Source: Marivita sp003149565
GTDB taxonomy: Bacteria; Pseudomonadota; Alphaproteobacteria; Rhodobacterales; Rhodobacteraceae
Strand: one strand, 5' to 3'
Assembly (NCBI RefSeq): GCF_965216415.1
Contig: NZ_CBDCFU010000002.1
DNA length: 64,000 nt
Below the pieces are notes generated by a model, which was not told where the DNA came from, did no database searches, and saw only the letters and a list, made by a program, of their open reading frames with translations. The translations under genes were made by a program, and so were the position numbers. Positions 52,831 to 61,306 of this stretch are shown one piece after another (position 1 is the first letter of the stretch; the number at the start of each line of letters is the position of its first letter).

Positions 52831-52867
52831 CGGCCTCGCCCAGCACGGGCGGGGCCGTTTTCGTTTT
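52831..52867 (+). terminator. Intrinsic terminator of rplY
   Basis: An 11-bp GC-rich stem (CGGCCTCGCCC / GGGCGGGGCCG) with a five-base loop AGCAC, followed by TTTTCGTTTT, 25 bases after the rplY stop. Confidence 0.85.
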
Positions 52868-53049
52868 GAGAACGCAGGACTGCCATCGTCCCGGCATTCG
52901 AGTGGCAGATAGACGTGAGCAACGCATTTTCAGGGTCACCGGACAGAGATGGCCCCAGTCGTGAAATCTTGCCTCATGCACAGCTATTGGACATACCCGT
53001 TTGTATCGGCAAGACTGTGCTATCCTCTTCGCGGAACAGGGAGGCTCTG

Positions 53050-53880
53050 ATGACAGACGCACAGGCCATATCAGATCACTGGGGCACGGGAGACGTTTAC
53101 GCGCGGATCCTTGAAACGATGAAGTTGGCAGGGATTGATCCAAAGACGGTCACCGTCGAACAACTCGCACCGGTAGACCATTTTCATGCACGAGGTTTTC
53201 CGGCGACGGTTGAGCTCGCTGACGCCCTGCCGATCAAGGAAGGTGACAGGCTCATCGATATCGGGTGTGGGATTGGCGGCCCTGCAAGGTATTTTGCGAA
53301 ACGCTTCAACTGTCATGTGGACGGCATCGACATCACGGCGCCTTTTGTGGATGCCGCCAACAAGCTTAGCGCACTTGTCGGGCTGGAAGCTCTGGTCGCG
53401 TGCAGACACGGCGATGGGCAGAACCTTCCTTTTCCCGACGCAACTTTCGATGGCGGCTACGCGCAGCATGTCACCATGAACGTGCCGGACCGAAACCTTT
53501 TCTTCCAAGAAGCTTTCCGCGTACTGAAGCCCGGTGCCTTTTTTGCCCTGACAGAGCACGGGCTCGGAGAGGTTGGCGCACCCCACCATCCGGTGCCTTG
53601 GTCTCAAGATGGAAGCGGCGCTTTCCTGATGCGACCAGCAGATACGATTGCCGCCTTGCAAGATACGGGCTTCACACGCATCAACGTAACAGAAACTGGC
53701 GAGAAGTATCTACAGGGCTATGAACGAGCGATTGAGCTTGCCAAGACAGGCGACATGCCCGTGTTCGGCTCTCACATTTTGTTGGGCAAACTGGCCCCGC
53801 AAATCGTGCAAAATGCCGCGCGCAACATTGAAGAGCGAAGAACGCAGCCCATCCAGGTGGTATGCTTCAAACGCGGGTAG
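53050..53880 (+). CDS. SAM-dependent methyltransferase
   Basis: 276 residues from ATG 53050 with a strong AGGGAGG site; a longer frame from 52915 is unlikely. Class I Rossmann motif I is LIDIGCGIGGPARYFAKRF, followed by VDGIDITAPFVDAANKLSAL (motif II), NLPFPDATFDGGYAQHVTMN and EAFRVLKPGAFFALTEHG. The pattern resembles glycine/sarcosine or phosphoethanolamine N-methyltransferases, but the substrate is not determined. Confidence 0.87.
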   Translation: MTDAQAISDHWGTGDVYARILETMKLAGIDPKTVTVEQLAPVDHFHARGFPATVELADALPIKEGDRLIDIGCGIGGPARYFAKRFNCHVDGIDITAPFVDAANKLSALVGLEALVACRHGDGQNLPFPDATFDGGYAQHVTMNVPDRNLFFQEAFRVLKPGAFFALTEHGLGEVGAPHHPVPWSQDGSGAFLMRPADTIAALQDTGFTRINVTETGEKYLQGYERAIELAKTGDMPVFGSHILLGKLAPQIVQNAARNIEERRTQPIQVVCFKRG

Positions 53881-54271
53881 ACTGGGTCAGGCAGGAATTA
53901 CCTTCGGCGCGCGGGCGGAAGCTGCGTCACTGACGAAGGCCGCACCTTCGACATCTTGTCCACAGAGCGTGTTGCCGGCGATGGTGACGCGGCGCGACAG
54001 AGGCTCGCCCTCATAGGCCGTGGCGTGGATCACCGAAGCAAGGCGGGCAAAGCCAAGGCGCTGCCCCCACGATCGACTTTGCCAATGGCCTGGGTAGGTG
54101 AGGCCACGGATACACTGATCGAGGTCGATGTGGACGATGACGGCGCATTTCGGCTACAAATCCGACTGGATTTTCGAAACCGCCCGGCGCAACGCGAAAT
54201 CCTGCGACTGATCTGGCATTCAAGGGCTAAATGTCATTGAACTGACATGCAGATCAGAGACACCGCCCGTC
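53881..54271. other. Gene-free stretch, possible minus-strand remnant
   Basis: On the minus strand an 88-codon frame without any start codon is open between stops at 54154 and 53887 and ends ASVIHATAYEGEPLSRRV...APKVIPA. A plus-strand frame overlaps it. I cannot assign either; a decayed gene is possible. Confidence 0.35.
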
Positions 54272-55528
54272 ATGCCACCGACCCTTGCCCAGATCTTCGC
54301 CGTGTTCCTGAAAATCGGGCTTCTCTCCTTTGGCGGTCCGGCGGCGCAGATCGCGTTGATGCACCGGATGCTGGTGGATGAGCGAAATTGGCTGACGGAA
54401 AAGCAGTTTCTCAATGCGCTCAGCTTTTGCATGCTCTTGCCCGGGCCGGAGGCGATGCAGCTTGCCACCTATGCGGGCTGGAGGTTGCACGGCGTTTTGG
54501 GTGGGCTGATCGCAGGGCTGCTGTTCGTGTTGCCGGGGGCGGCGGTGATCTTTGCGCTGGCGCTGCTTTACGTGACCTATGGCGACCTGCCACTGGTGGG
54601 CACTTTGTTCCTTGGCGTGCAGGCGGTGGCGGTCGTGATCGTGGTCGAAGCGCTGCTCAAGGTGTCGAAGCGGGCGCTGCAGGGGGTCGCGCATTGGGTT
54701 CTGGCAGGCCTTGCCTTTGTTGCGATCTTTTTTTTCGCGGTGCCGTTTCCGGTGATCGTTCTGGCGGCTGGGCTGTATGGCGCGTTGATGGTTTCAAACA
54801 CGGTTGCGACCCCGGCCCTGCCCGTCGCTGTGTCTGCTGGCAGAAGCCTGAGCACCATTGTGATCGGACTTGCGGTCTGGGGACTGCCCGTGCTGGCGGT
54901 GGACCTGTTGTTCAACGGAACCATCCTGACAGAAATCGCTCTTTTCTTTTCCAAGCTTGCGGTTGTCACCTTTGGCGGAGCCTACGCGGTGCTGGCATAC
55001 ATGGCGCAGGACGTGGTGGTGCAGTACGGCTGGCTCACCGCGACCGAAATGATGGACGGTCTGGGGCTGGCGGAAACCACGCCCGGCCCGTTGATCCTTG
55101 TCACGCAGTTCGTCGGCACCTTGGCCGCGTTCCGCGAAGGCGGCTATGCGCTGGCCATCGCGGGCGGCGCGATGACGCTTTGGGTGACCTTCGTGCCCTG
55201 TTTTTTGTGGATCTTTGTCGGTGCGCCTTACATCGACTGGATTTCCGCCCAGCCGCGCCTGAACGGTGCCCTGCGTGCCATCACGGCGGCGGTGGTTGGC
55301 GTGATCCTGAACCTGTCGCTTTGGTTCGCGCTGCATGTGCTCTTTGGCACGGTAACCGAGGTACAGGTCGGCGTGCTACGCCTCTGGCAGCCGAACATCG
55401 CATCGTTCAATTGGCAAGCCATCGCCCTAATAGGGCTGTCAGCGGTGCTGCTCCTGCGCGTGCATCTGGCGATTGGCTGGGTTCTGGGCATTTCCGCCGC
55501 GGCTGCGCTGGTGCTGGCGCAGATCTGA
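54272..55528 (+). CDS. chrA: Chromate transporter (CHR family, two-domain)
   Basis: 418 residues with two homologous CHR halves. Half 1: FAVFLKIGLLSFGGPAAQIA, CMLLPGPEAMQLATYAGW; half 2: FFSKLAVVTFGGAYAVLAYM, GLAETTPGPLILVTQFVG. These FGG and PGP motifs define the family. It exports chromate in characterised members; many homologues have unknown anion substrates. No ChrB regulator nearby. Inner membrane. Confidence 0.9.
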   Translation: MPPTLAQIFAVFLKIGLLSFGGPAAQIALMHRMLVDERNWLTEKQFLNALSFCMLLPGPEAMQLATYAGWRLHGVLGGLIAGLLFVLPGAAVIFALALLYVTYGDLPLVGTLFLGVQAVAVVIVVEALLKVSKRALQGVAHWVLAGLAFVAIFFFAVPFPVIVLAAGLYGALMVSNTVATPALPVAVSAGRSLSTIVIGLAVWGLPVLAVDLLFNGTILTEIALFFSKLAVVTFGGAYAVLAYMAQDVVVQYGWLTATEMMDGLGLAETTPGPLILVTQFVGTLAAFREGGYALAIAGGAMTLWVTFVPCFLWIFVGAPYIDWISAQPRLNGALRAITAAVVGVILNLSLWFALHVLFGTVTEVQVGVLRLWQPNIASFNWQAIALIGLSAVLLLRVHLAIGWVLGISAAAALVLAQI

Positions 55529-55604
55529 CGCTTGGGCTTTTGCCCTTGGCCCCGGTTTCGCCTACAGAAGGGCAAAGGCGAAGCGCTTGGAGGCACGGGC
55601 AGCG

Positions 55605-56300
55605 ATGAAACTCTTTGTGGGACTGGGCAATCCGGGGTCGGGCTATGCTAGGAACCGGCACAATATCGGCTTTATGGCGATGGACCAGATCGCGTCGGAC
55701 CACGGGTTCGGCCCGTGGAAATCCAAGTTTCAGGGCGAATTGACCGAGGGGCGACTGGGCAGCGACAAGGTGCTGCTATTGAAACCCGGCACCTTTATGA
55801 ACCGTTCGGGCCAATCCGTGCAGGCAGCGATGCAGTTCTACAAGCTGGAGCCCGCGGACGTGGTGGTGTTCCATGACGAACTGGACCTTGCCCCAGGTAA
55901 ATGCCGCGTCAAACAGGGGGGCGGTCATGCCGGGCATAACGGGTTGCGGTCGATCCACGGGCATATCGGTGAAGCCTATGGGCGGGTGCGGTTGGGCATC
56001 GGGCATCCGGGCCACAAGGACAAGGTGGCCGGATACGTGCTTCATGATTTCGCCAAGGCCGACGAGGACTGGCTCGACGACCTGCTGCGCGGCATCTCGG
56101 ATGGGGCGGCGCATCTGGCCGATGGCGACACCGGCAAGTTCATGAACGCGGTGGCGTTGCGCGTGGCGCCACCAAGGTCCTCGAAAACGCCAGCGAAGGC
56201 GGAAAAGGCGGATGTGCCGAAACCGGCTCCGAAACCCGACGCAGACCCAGAGCCCGACACCCGCAACCCCCTGCAAAAGCTTGTAGATCGCTTCCGGTGA
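55605..56300 (+). CDS. pth: Peptidyl-tRNA hydrolase
   Basis: 231 residues from ATG 55605 (TTGGAGG upstream). Catalytic core: LFVGLGNPGSGYARNRHNIG (active His), KPGTFMNRSGQSVQAAMQFY, VVFHDELDLAPGKCRVKQGG and GHAGHNGLRSIHGHIG. The proline/alanine/lysine-rich tail of about 40 residues after residue 185 is longer than in the E. coli enzyme. Stop overlaps the GTG of the DUF2332 gene. Confidence 0.96.
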   Translation: MKLFVGLGNPGSGYARNRHNIGFMAMDQIASDHGFGPWKSKFQGELTEGRLGSDKVLLLKPGTFMNRSGQSVQAAMQFYKLEPADVVVFHDELDLAPGKCRVKQGGGHAGHNGLRSIHGHIGEAYGRVRLGIGHPGHKDKVAGYVLHDFAKADEDWLDDLLRGISDGAAHLADGDTGKFMNAVALRVAPPRSSKTPAKAEKADVPKPAPKPDADPEPDTRNPLQKLVDRFR

Positions 56301-57334
56301 TCCTATCGGACGCTTTGCACGATCAGGCCGGGCATTGCGCGGCGCTCGGGTCGCCTTTCATGGCGCGCATGCTGCACCTTTTGGCGGAAGTCTGGCCGGA
56401 CGGGTCGGCATTGGATGCTGCGGTACGCGCGTTTGAGGGAGACATCGGTCCCAAAGGCCATTCCCTGCCCCTGCGCTTGGCCTCCGGCCTGCATGCGCTC
56501 GTGCTGACTGGGCGCGACGGCGACCTAATCGCCGCCTACCCTCCGAACAACGTGTCGGATGATGCATTGAAATCAGCTCTGACCGGCGCGCTGGCGCGGC
56601 ATCAGGACTTTATACTCGACTGGATCACCTCAGCGCCTCAAACCAATGAGGTCCGGCGGTCAGCAGTTCTGATCGCGGGGACGCATGCGTTGACGCATCG
56701 AACAGAAGCAACGTCGTTGCGCCTGTCAGAGCTGGGTGCCAGTGCCGGGTTGAACCTGATGTTCGACTGCTACGCCTTGAACGCGGCAGACACCCGGCTG
56801 GGGCCGGAGGACGCGGCACTGACCCTGTCGCCGGATTGGGCCGGACCCACCCCGCAGGCTGCGCCCTTCACCGTAAGCGAACGGCGCGGTGTGGACCTTA
56901 ACCCGCTTGATCCGCACACCTCCGATCACGCGTTGCGCCTGCGCGCCTATCTCTGGGCGGATCAGGAACACCGGCTGAGGCTCACCAACGCGGCGATTCG
57001 GGCCAATGCGGCAGAGGTCGATAAGGGCGATGCGGTGGACTGGCTGGAACAGCGACTGGCCGACGCCCCGGCAGGCCAGATGCACCTGATCTATCACACC
57101 ATCGCCTGGCAGTATTTCCCAATCAAGCGTCAAACCACCGGAACCGCACTGATTGAAGCGGCGGGTGCACAAGCCACCGCAGACAGACCGCTGGCGTGGC
57201 TGCGCATGGAGGCTGACGGAGAGACAAGGGGCGCGTCGGTCACGGCACGGCTTTGGCCCGGTGATCATCACATCCTGCTGGGGCGTGCAGATTTTCACGG
57301 GCGCTGGGTGGATTGGGCAGACAATCCAACCTAG
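56297..57334 (+). CDS. DUF2332 family protein
   Basis: 345 residues beginning at GTG 56297 (overlaps pth stop). The family's signatures are present: LGSPFMARMLHLLAEVW, NEVRRSAVLIAG, LSELGASAGLNLMFDCYAL and a methyltransferase-like WLRMEADGETRGASVTARLW near the end. Function unknown. Confidence 0.85.
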   Translation: MILSDALHDQAGHCAALGSPFMARMLHLLAEVWPDGSALDAAVRAFEGDIGPKGHSLPLRLASGLHALVLTGRDGDLIAAYPPNNVSDDALKSALTGALARHQDFILDWITSAPQTNEVRRSAVLIAGTHALTHRTEATSLRLSELGASAGLNLMFDCYALNAADTRLGPEDAALTLSPDWAGPTPQAAPFTVSERRGVDLNPLDPHTSDHALRLRAYLWADQEHRLRLTNAAIRANAAEVDKGDAVDWLEQRLADAPAGQMHLIYHTIAWQYFPIKRQTTGTALIEAAGAQATADRPLAWLRMEADGETRGASVTARLWPGDHHILLGRADFHGRWVDWADNPT

Positions 57335-57370
57335 GTTTTTATAGAAACCACCGCAAAGCAGGAGGCCCCG

Positions 57371-57754
57371 ATGGAACCCGAAGACGCAATCAATGTGCTA
57401 GACGGCCCACTGCAAAGCTGCTCAACCGATCCTCTTACCGGGTTCTTCCGCGACGGCCATTGCAACACCTGCGCAGCCGACCAGGGGAGCCATACGGTTT
57501 GCGCCGTGATGACGGCTGAATTCCTGGCCTACTCGAAATATGTCGGCAACGATCTGAGTACACCCATGCCGCAGTATCGCTTTCCGGGTCTTAAGCCCGG
57601 AGATCACTGGTGCCTCTGCGCCTCACGGTTCCTGCAGGCGCATGACGAAGGGTGTGCGCCGATGGTCAATCTCGCAGCAACGCATAAGCGGGCGCTCGAC
57701 ATCGTGCCCATGCGGGTGCTGGAGCAATACGACATCAACGCCTCGGACACTTGA
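57371..57754 (+). CDS. DUF2237 family protein
   Basis: 127 residues, one domain, GCAGGAGGC ribosome site. Highly conserved family string: PLTGFFRDGHCNTCAADQGS, HTVCAVMTAEFLAYSK, GNDLSTPMPQYRFPGLKPGD and WCLCASRFLQAHDEG. Cysteine positions (CST, CNTC, CAV, WCLC) suggest metal or cofactor binding, but none is proven. Confidence 0.92.
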   Translation: MEPEDAINVLDGPLQSCSTDPLTGFFRDGHCNTCAADQGSHTVCAVMTAEFLAYSKYVGNDLSTPMPQYRFPGLKPGDHWCLCASRFLQAHDEGCAPMVNLAATHKRALDIVPMRVLEQYDINASDT

Positions 57755-57766
57755 TCCGCGTCGCGC

Positions 57767-58300
57767 TCAGGACGCCTTGTCGATCATTTTCGGTGTCTGA
57801 GGTGGTGGAAGATCCGCGATGGGATCACTCATCAATTCGTCGATGAAGAGGCTCAGAAGTTGCGGGCGCCCTGACACTCCGGCCTTGCGATAGATCGCGT
57901 TTGTCTGTGCTTTGACCGTGCCTTCCGAAGTGCTACGCAGTCCGGCAATGTCGGCGGTGCTCAGCCCCTTGATCGAAAACAGCGCCACGTCTTTCTCCGC
58001 AGGCGTCAATTCCCATTCGGCGAAGCGTTCATGAAGAACATCCATGAACGCGCCGGATGCCAGGCGGAGGCTTTCCTCTGCCGCGCGCTGCCGCCTGATG
58101 GAGCGCAGCATGAGCGTGGCGCTGACGACCATTCCCAGGATCAGACCGATCACGGCGCCCACCTGCGCCAATTCGTAATACACCCAGGCGATGGGTGAGG
58201 TCTTGATGCCGAGAATGCTTCCCAGAATGTCCCACAACAGGAAAAGGCCGCTGGCCAGTTGCAGCGCCAAGAGAGGAAGCAGGACCACCCAAATTTTCAC
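57767..58300 (-). CDS. Membrane-anchored LuxR-type transcriptional regulator
   Basis: 177 residues starting with GTG 58300. Two membrane segments (about 3-25 and 42-66) are followed by a cytoplasmic linker and a C-terminal LuxR/FixJ helix-turn-helix: ELTPAEKDVALFSIKGLSTA, DIAGLRSTSEGTVKAQTNAI, YRKAGVSGRPQLLSLF. There is no receiver or autoinducer domain. Its gene is 30 bases downstream of the Asp-rich protein gene in the same direction, so it may be co-transcribed with, or regulate, the pair. Confidence 0.83.
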   Translation of the reverse strand: MKIWVVLLPLLALQLASGLFLLWDILGSILGIKTSPIAWVYYELAQVGAVIGLILGMVVSATLMLRSIRRQRAAEESLRLASGAFMDVLHERFAEWELTPAEKDVALFSIKGLSTADIAGLRSTSEGTVKAQTNAIYRKAGVSGRPQLLSLFIDELMSDPIADLPPPQTPKMIDKAS

Positions 58301-58330
58301 CGGACCGTCGAAGCTCCGGTCAGCACATGA

Positions 58331-58816
58331 TCACTGGTCATCATCATCGTCGCTGTCATCTCCTCCGCCGCCGCCGCCGCCGTCGTCGTCACCGTTATTG
58401 TCGTCATCGTCGCGCTCATCGTTATCGTCGTCATTTTCATCACGATTATCGTCGCGACCGCCGTTACCGCTGCCGCTGTTATCCCGGTCATCGTCCTGGT
58501 CGTCTTCATCCCGGTCCTCATCAGACGAGTCGTTCCGACCTGACGATCGATCATCCCGATCATCGTCATCATCGGACCGGTCCAGATAATCGCGCAGGAT
58601 CGCGCCGGTGGACGGGTTTAGTATGATCTCGCGCCGCCCCCTTGGCCCGGTGGCCACAATCCGCGTGCGCCCGAGGAAGGTGCTCCCCAGTGTGATCCGC
58701 CGGTAGCCCTGACGTTTGAGCTGGTCGATCACCTGGTCTTCTGCGGTTTGTGCAAACGCAGTGGCGGGCAGCACGACCGATGCCAGCAATCCGGTGATGA
58801 TCTGTCTTCGTTGCAT
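58331..58816 (-). CDS. Secreted protein with long Asp-rich tail (copy 1)
   Basis: 161 residues from ATG 58816, preceded by GTGGAG. Signal sequence MQRRQIITGLLASVVLPATA contains an RR pair, so Tat export is possible; mature part begins QTAEDQVIDQLKRQGYRRIT. A small globular domain of about 65 residues, ending TGAILRDYLDRSDDDDD, is followed by ~80 residues of Asp, Arg, Asn, Gly and Ser. Its globular part is paralogous to that of the next gene. Such tails bind calcium in some proteins. Family not recognised beyond PepSY-like resemblance. Confidence 0.7.
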   Translation of the reverse strand: MQRRQIITGLLASVVLPATAFAQTAEDQVIDQLKRQGYRRITLGSTFLGRTRIVATGPRGRREIILNPSTGAILRDYLDRSDDDDDRDDRSSGRNDSSDEDRDEDDQDDDRDNSGSGNGGRDDNRDENDDDNDERDDDDNNGDDDGGGGGGGDDSDDDDDQ

Positions 58817-58881
58817 TTGCATTCTCCACAAGGGCCCCTGCTGACACGCAGGAGCCCTCGACTGCTCAGGCCTCGGGGCCT

Positions 58882-59427
58882 TTAGTCATCGTCTTCGTCG
58901 TCGCTGTCATCGTCGTCTTCGTCGTCGCTGTCGTCGTCATCATCATGGTCGTGATCGTCGTCATAATCACTGTCGTCATCATCATGATCGCGATCCCGGT
59001 CATTGTCGCCATTATCATCATGTCCGTCACTGGGATCATCGTCGTCGTCACGGCCCCCGCGACGATCATCGTCGTCGTCTTCATCACGGCCGCCACCGCG
59101 GTCATCATCGTCATCATCCGAGCGATCACGCTCGACAAAGTCACGGTCGCGGTCCCGAATTTCAACCCCCGGACGGGTGTCGTCATCAGAGTCGACCCGT
59201 TCGATCTCTTGCTTGAGAATGTTGCCAGTCGCGCGGTCATAAACCACTTCGAGCTTTTGTATGCCGCGGATTGCCTCGACCTTGATCTGAGCAACACCAT
59301 TGTCGATTTCAATGCGCTCGAAGCCCTGACCCGTCAGATCATTGATGATCTGGTCGGTGGCAGATTGGGCAAATGTCATCGTCCCTGCGAAGGTCACGAT
59401 CACGGCGGAAATCAATTTTTTTCTCAT
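58882..59427 (-). CDS. Secreted protein with long Asp-rich tail (copy 2)
   Basis: 181 residues from ATG 59427 (AGGA site); a frame to 59499 adds 24 unsupported residues. Sec signal MRKKLISAVIVTFAGTMTFA, mature start QSATDQIINDLTGQGFERIE. The domain (residues 22-85) aligns with copy 1: D-Q-(I/V)-I-(N/D)-x-L, TGNILKQEIERVDSDDD versus TGAILRDYLDRSDDDDD. The tail of about 95 residues is nearly all Asp with Arg, Glu, His and Gly, ending SDDEDDDDSDDEDDD. Upstream of copy 1 by 65 bases, same strand. Confidence 0.7.
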   Translation of the reverse strand: MRKKLISAVIVTFAGTMTFAQSATDQIINDLTGQGFERIEIDNGVAQIKVEAIRGIQKLEVVYDRATGNILKQEIERVDSDDDTRPGVEIRDRDRDFVERDRSDDDDDDRGGGRDEDDDDDRRGGRDDDDDPSDGHDDNGDNDRDRDHDDDDSDYDDDHDHDDDDDSDDEDDDDSDDEDDD

Positions 59428-59587
59428 GGGTTCAGTCCTTTTATGGCAGAAGGCCTGCGCTTCAGCAGGTATGCCGAACCTGACCGCGTCGGTCGCCAAG
59501 GGACATTTGCAGATGGTTTAGCCCGCGGTCCATAAACCCCGGCCACATGTGCCTAAACCCAGGTTTACGCGGGCCCTTGGGGGTGTT

Positions 59588-59628
59588 GCGGGAAAAAGAA
59601 AACCCCTCGCGCCTACAGCACGAGGGGT
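59588..59628 (-). terminator. Intrinsic terminator of trpB
   Basis: On the minus strand ACCCCTCG-N11-CGAGGGGT is followed by TTTCTTTTT, 40 bases after the trpB stop. A clear rho-independent terminator. Confidence 0.85.
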
Positions 59629-59668
59629 CTTGGTTTTGGTTTAGACCACAAGTTTATGCGACAGGCGT

Positions 59669-60889
59669 TCAGCCCATGTCGAATCCAAGATGTTTGGCGA
59701 CCGTAAAGATATCCTTGTCGCCGCGCCCGCACATGTTCATGCAGATAATGTGGTCCTTGGGAAGCTCCGGCGCGATCTTCATAACATGCGCCAGCGCATG
59801 GCTGGGCTCCAGCGCCGGAATAATGCCTTCCATCTCGCAGCAGAGCTGGAACGCTTCGAGCGCTTCTTTGTCGGTGATCGACACATATTGCGCGCGTCCA
59901 ATGTCGTGCAGCCAAGCATGTTCCGGCCCGATACCCGGATAATCGAGACCGGCGGAGATGCTGAAGCCTTCGAGGATTTGCCCGTCTTCGTCCTGCAAGA
60001 GATAGGTGCGATTGCCATGCAGAACGCCGGGACGCCCGCCGGTAAGCGAAGCGCAGTGCTCCATCTTCTCGTTCACGCCCTTGCCGCCTGCTTCGACGCC
60101 GATGATATTGACGTCCTTATCATCGAGGAACGGGTAGAAGAGACCCATCGCGTTCGAACCACCGCCGATGGCGGCGATGATGGTGTCCGGCAGACGGCCT
60201 TCGGCCTCGTGCATCTGCTCTTTGGCTTCCTTGCCGATGATCGCCTGGAAATCGCGGACCATGGCAGGGTATGGGTGCGGCCCGGCCACGGTGCCGATGC
60301 AATAGAACGTGTCGCGCACATTGGTCACCCAGTCGCGCAGCGCGTCGTTCATCGCGTCCTTGAGCGTGCCGCGTCCGGAGGTCACCGGGATCACCTCGGC
60401 GCCAAGAAGTTTCATGCGGAAGACGTTGGGCTGCTGACGTTCGACGTCATGCGCGCCCATGTAGACGACGCATTTCAGTCCGAATTTGGCGCAGACGGTG
60501 GCGGTGGCCACGCCGTGCTGTCCCGCGCCGGTTTCCGCGATGATGCGGGTCTTGCCCATGCGGCGGGCGAGGATGATCTGGCCCAGCACATTGTTGATCT
60601 TGTGCGCGCCGGTGTGGTTCAGCTCGTCGCGCTTCATGTAGACTTTTGCGCCGCCCAGACGCTCGGTCATCCGTTCGGCGTAATAGAGCGGCGACGGCCG
60701 GCCGACATAGTGCTTCCAGAGGAAATCCATCTCGGCCCAGAAGCTCTCATCGGTCTTGGCGCGCTCGTACTGCTCTTCCAGCTCGAGAATGAGCGGCATC
60801 AGCGTTTCCGAGACGAACCGTCCGCCGAAGATACCGAACCGGCCCTTTTCGTCAGGACCGGTCATGAAGCTGTTGAATAAATCGTTCAT
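59669..60889 (-). CDS. trpB: Tryptophan synthase beta chain
   Basis: 406 residues. PLP enzyme motifs: LNHTGAHKINNVLGQIILAR (PLP lysine in HKINN), EVIPVTSGRGTLKDAMNDAL, GGGSNAMGLFYPF (phosphate loop) and SAGLDYPGIGPEHAWL. It condenses indole with serine. AAAAGAGGCG lies before the ATG. The palindrome array at 60950-61041 lies 60 bases upstream. trpA is 11 kb away on the other strand; trpF is not in the window. Confidence 0.97.
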   Translation of the reverse strand: MNDLFNSFMTGPDEKGRFGIFGGRFVSETLMPLILELEEQYERAKTDESFWAEMDFLWKHYVGRPSPLYYAERMTERLGGAKVYMKRDELNHTGAHKINNVLGQIILARRMGKTRIIAETGAGQHGVATATVCAKFGLKCVVYMGAHDVERQQPNVFRMKLLGAEVIPVTSGRGTLKDAMNDALRDWVTNVRDTFYCIGTVAGPHPYPAMVRDFQAIIGKEAKEQMHEAEGRLPDTIIAAIGGGSNAMGLFYPFLDDKDVNIIGVEAGGKGVNEKMEHCASLTGGRPGVLHGNRTYLLQDEDGQILEGFSISAGLDYPGIGPEHAWLHDIGRAQYVSITDKEALEAFQLCCEMEGIIPALEPSHALAHVMKIAPELPKDHIICMNMCGRGDKDIFTVAKHLGFDMG

Positions 60890-60949
60890 CGCGCGCCTCT
60901 TTTGTCGAACGGGACACAGGTAGCGGGGTGCTGCGGGATGAGCAAGGGC

Positions 60950-61041
60950 AAGCGCCTTCGAATGCGCTTGGAACCGCGTTTCGAAACGCGGTTTTCAAGC
61001 CAATTCGAATTGGCTTGGGCCAAGCGATTTCGAAATCGCTT
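60950..61041. repeat. Array of four different TTCGAA-centred palindromes
   Basis: Units: 60950-60969 AAGCGCCTTCGAATGCGCTT (18/20), 60972-60993 a perfect 22-bp palindrome centred on TTTCGAAA (ACCGCGTTTCGAAACGCGGT plus one base each side), 60997-61016 AAGCCAATTCGAATTGGCTT (perfect), 61022-61041 AAGCGATTTCGAAATCGCTT (perfect). Centres are 23, 24 and 25 bases apart. Arms differ, the core is constant. The array starts directly after the stop of the minus-strand small gene at 61042 and ends 60 bases before trpB. Confidence 0.92.
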
Positions 61042-61272
61042 TCACCGGACCCGCCGGATTGGAAGATCGTTGCAGAACACGACATAGTGGCGACCGTTAC
61101 GGACGGCCTGAAACCCGCGCCTGTGCACCTCGGCGATGAACGCATCATATCCGACAAGCCGTTCGACATCCCTGATCTGGCGTTTCACCACACCGCCTTT
61201 CTGCGCTTCGCCAGAAGACAGCATCTGGGTCAGCCAGAGTTCGGGCGTCAGGTGATCGGGTAACTGTGTCAT
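61042..61272 (-). CDS. Small conserved-type hypothetical protein upstream of trpB
   Basis: 76 residues from ATG 61272 (MTQLPDHLTPELWLTQMLSS); a GTG at 61287 adds five. The part GGVVKRQIRDVERLVGYDAF, IAEVHRRGFQAVRNGRHYVV looks like a compact alpha/beta protein. Database entries of this kind are often mislabelled phosphoribosylanthranilate isomerase because of their position near trp genes; it is too short for TrpF. Function unknown. It directly precedes the palindrome array and trpB. Confidence 0.6.
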   Translation of the reverse strand: MTQLPDHLTPELWLTQMLSSGEAQKGGVVKRQIRDVERLVGYDAFIAEVHRRGFQAVRNGRHYVVFCNDLPIRRVR

Positions 61273-61306
61273 CCTTGCGTTTTGCACGATCAGGGTAAAA
61301 AGACCG

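Noticed and set aside
58945..59535. Plus-strand frame rich in Val and Ile opposite the Asp-rich protein
   Set aside because: Arises from reading GTC/ATC on the complement of repeated GAC/GAT codons; it has no ribosome site or start context.
61042..61287. Annotation as phosphoribosylanthranilate isomerase (trpF) because of its position beside trpB
   Set aside because: At under 85 residues it is far too short for the TIM barrel and shows none of its motifs.
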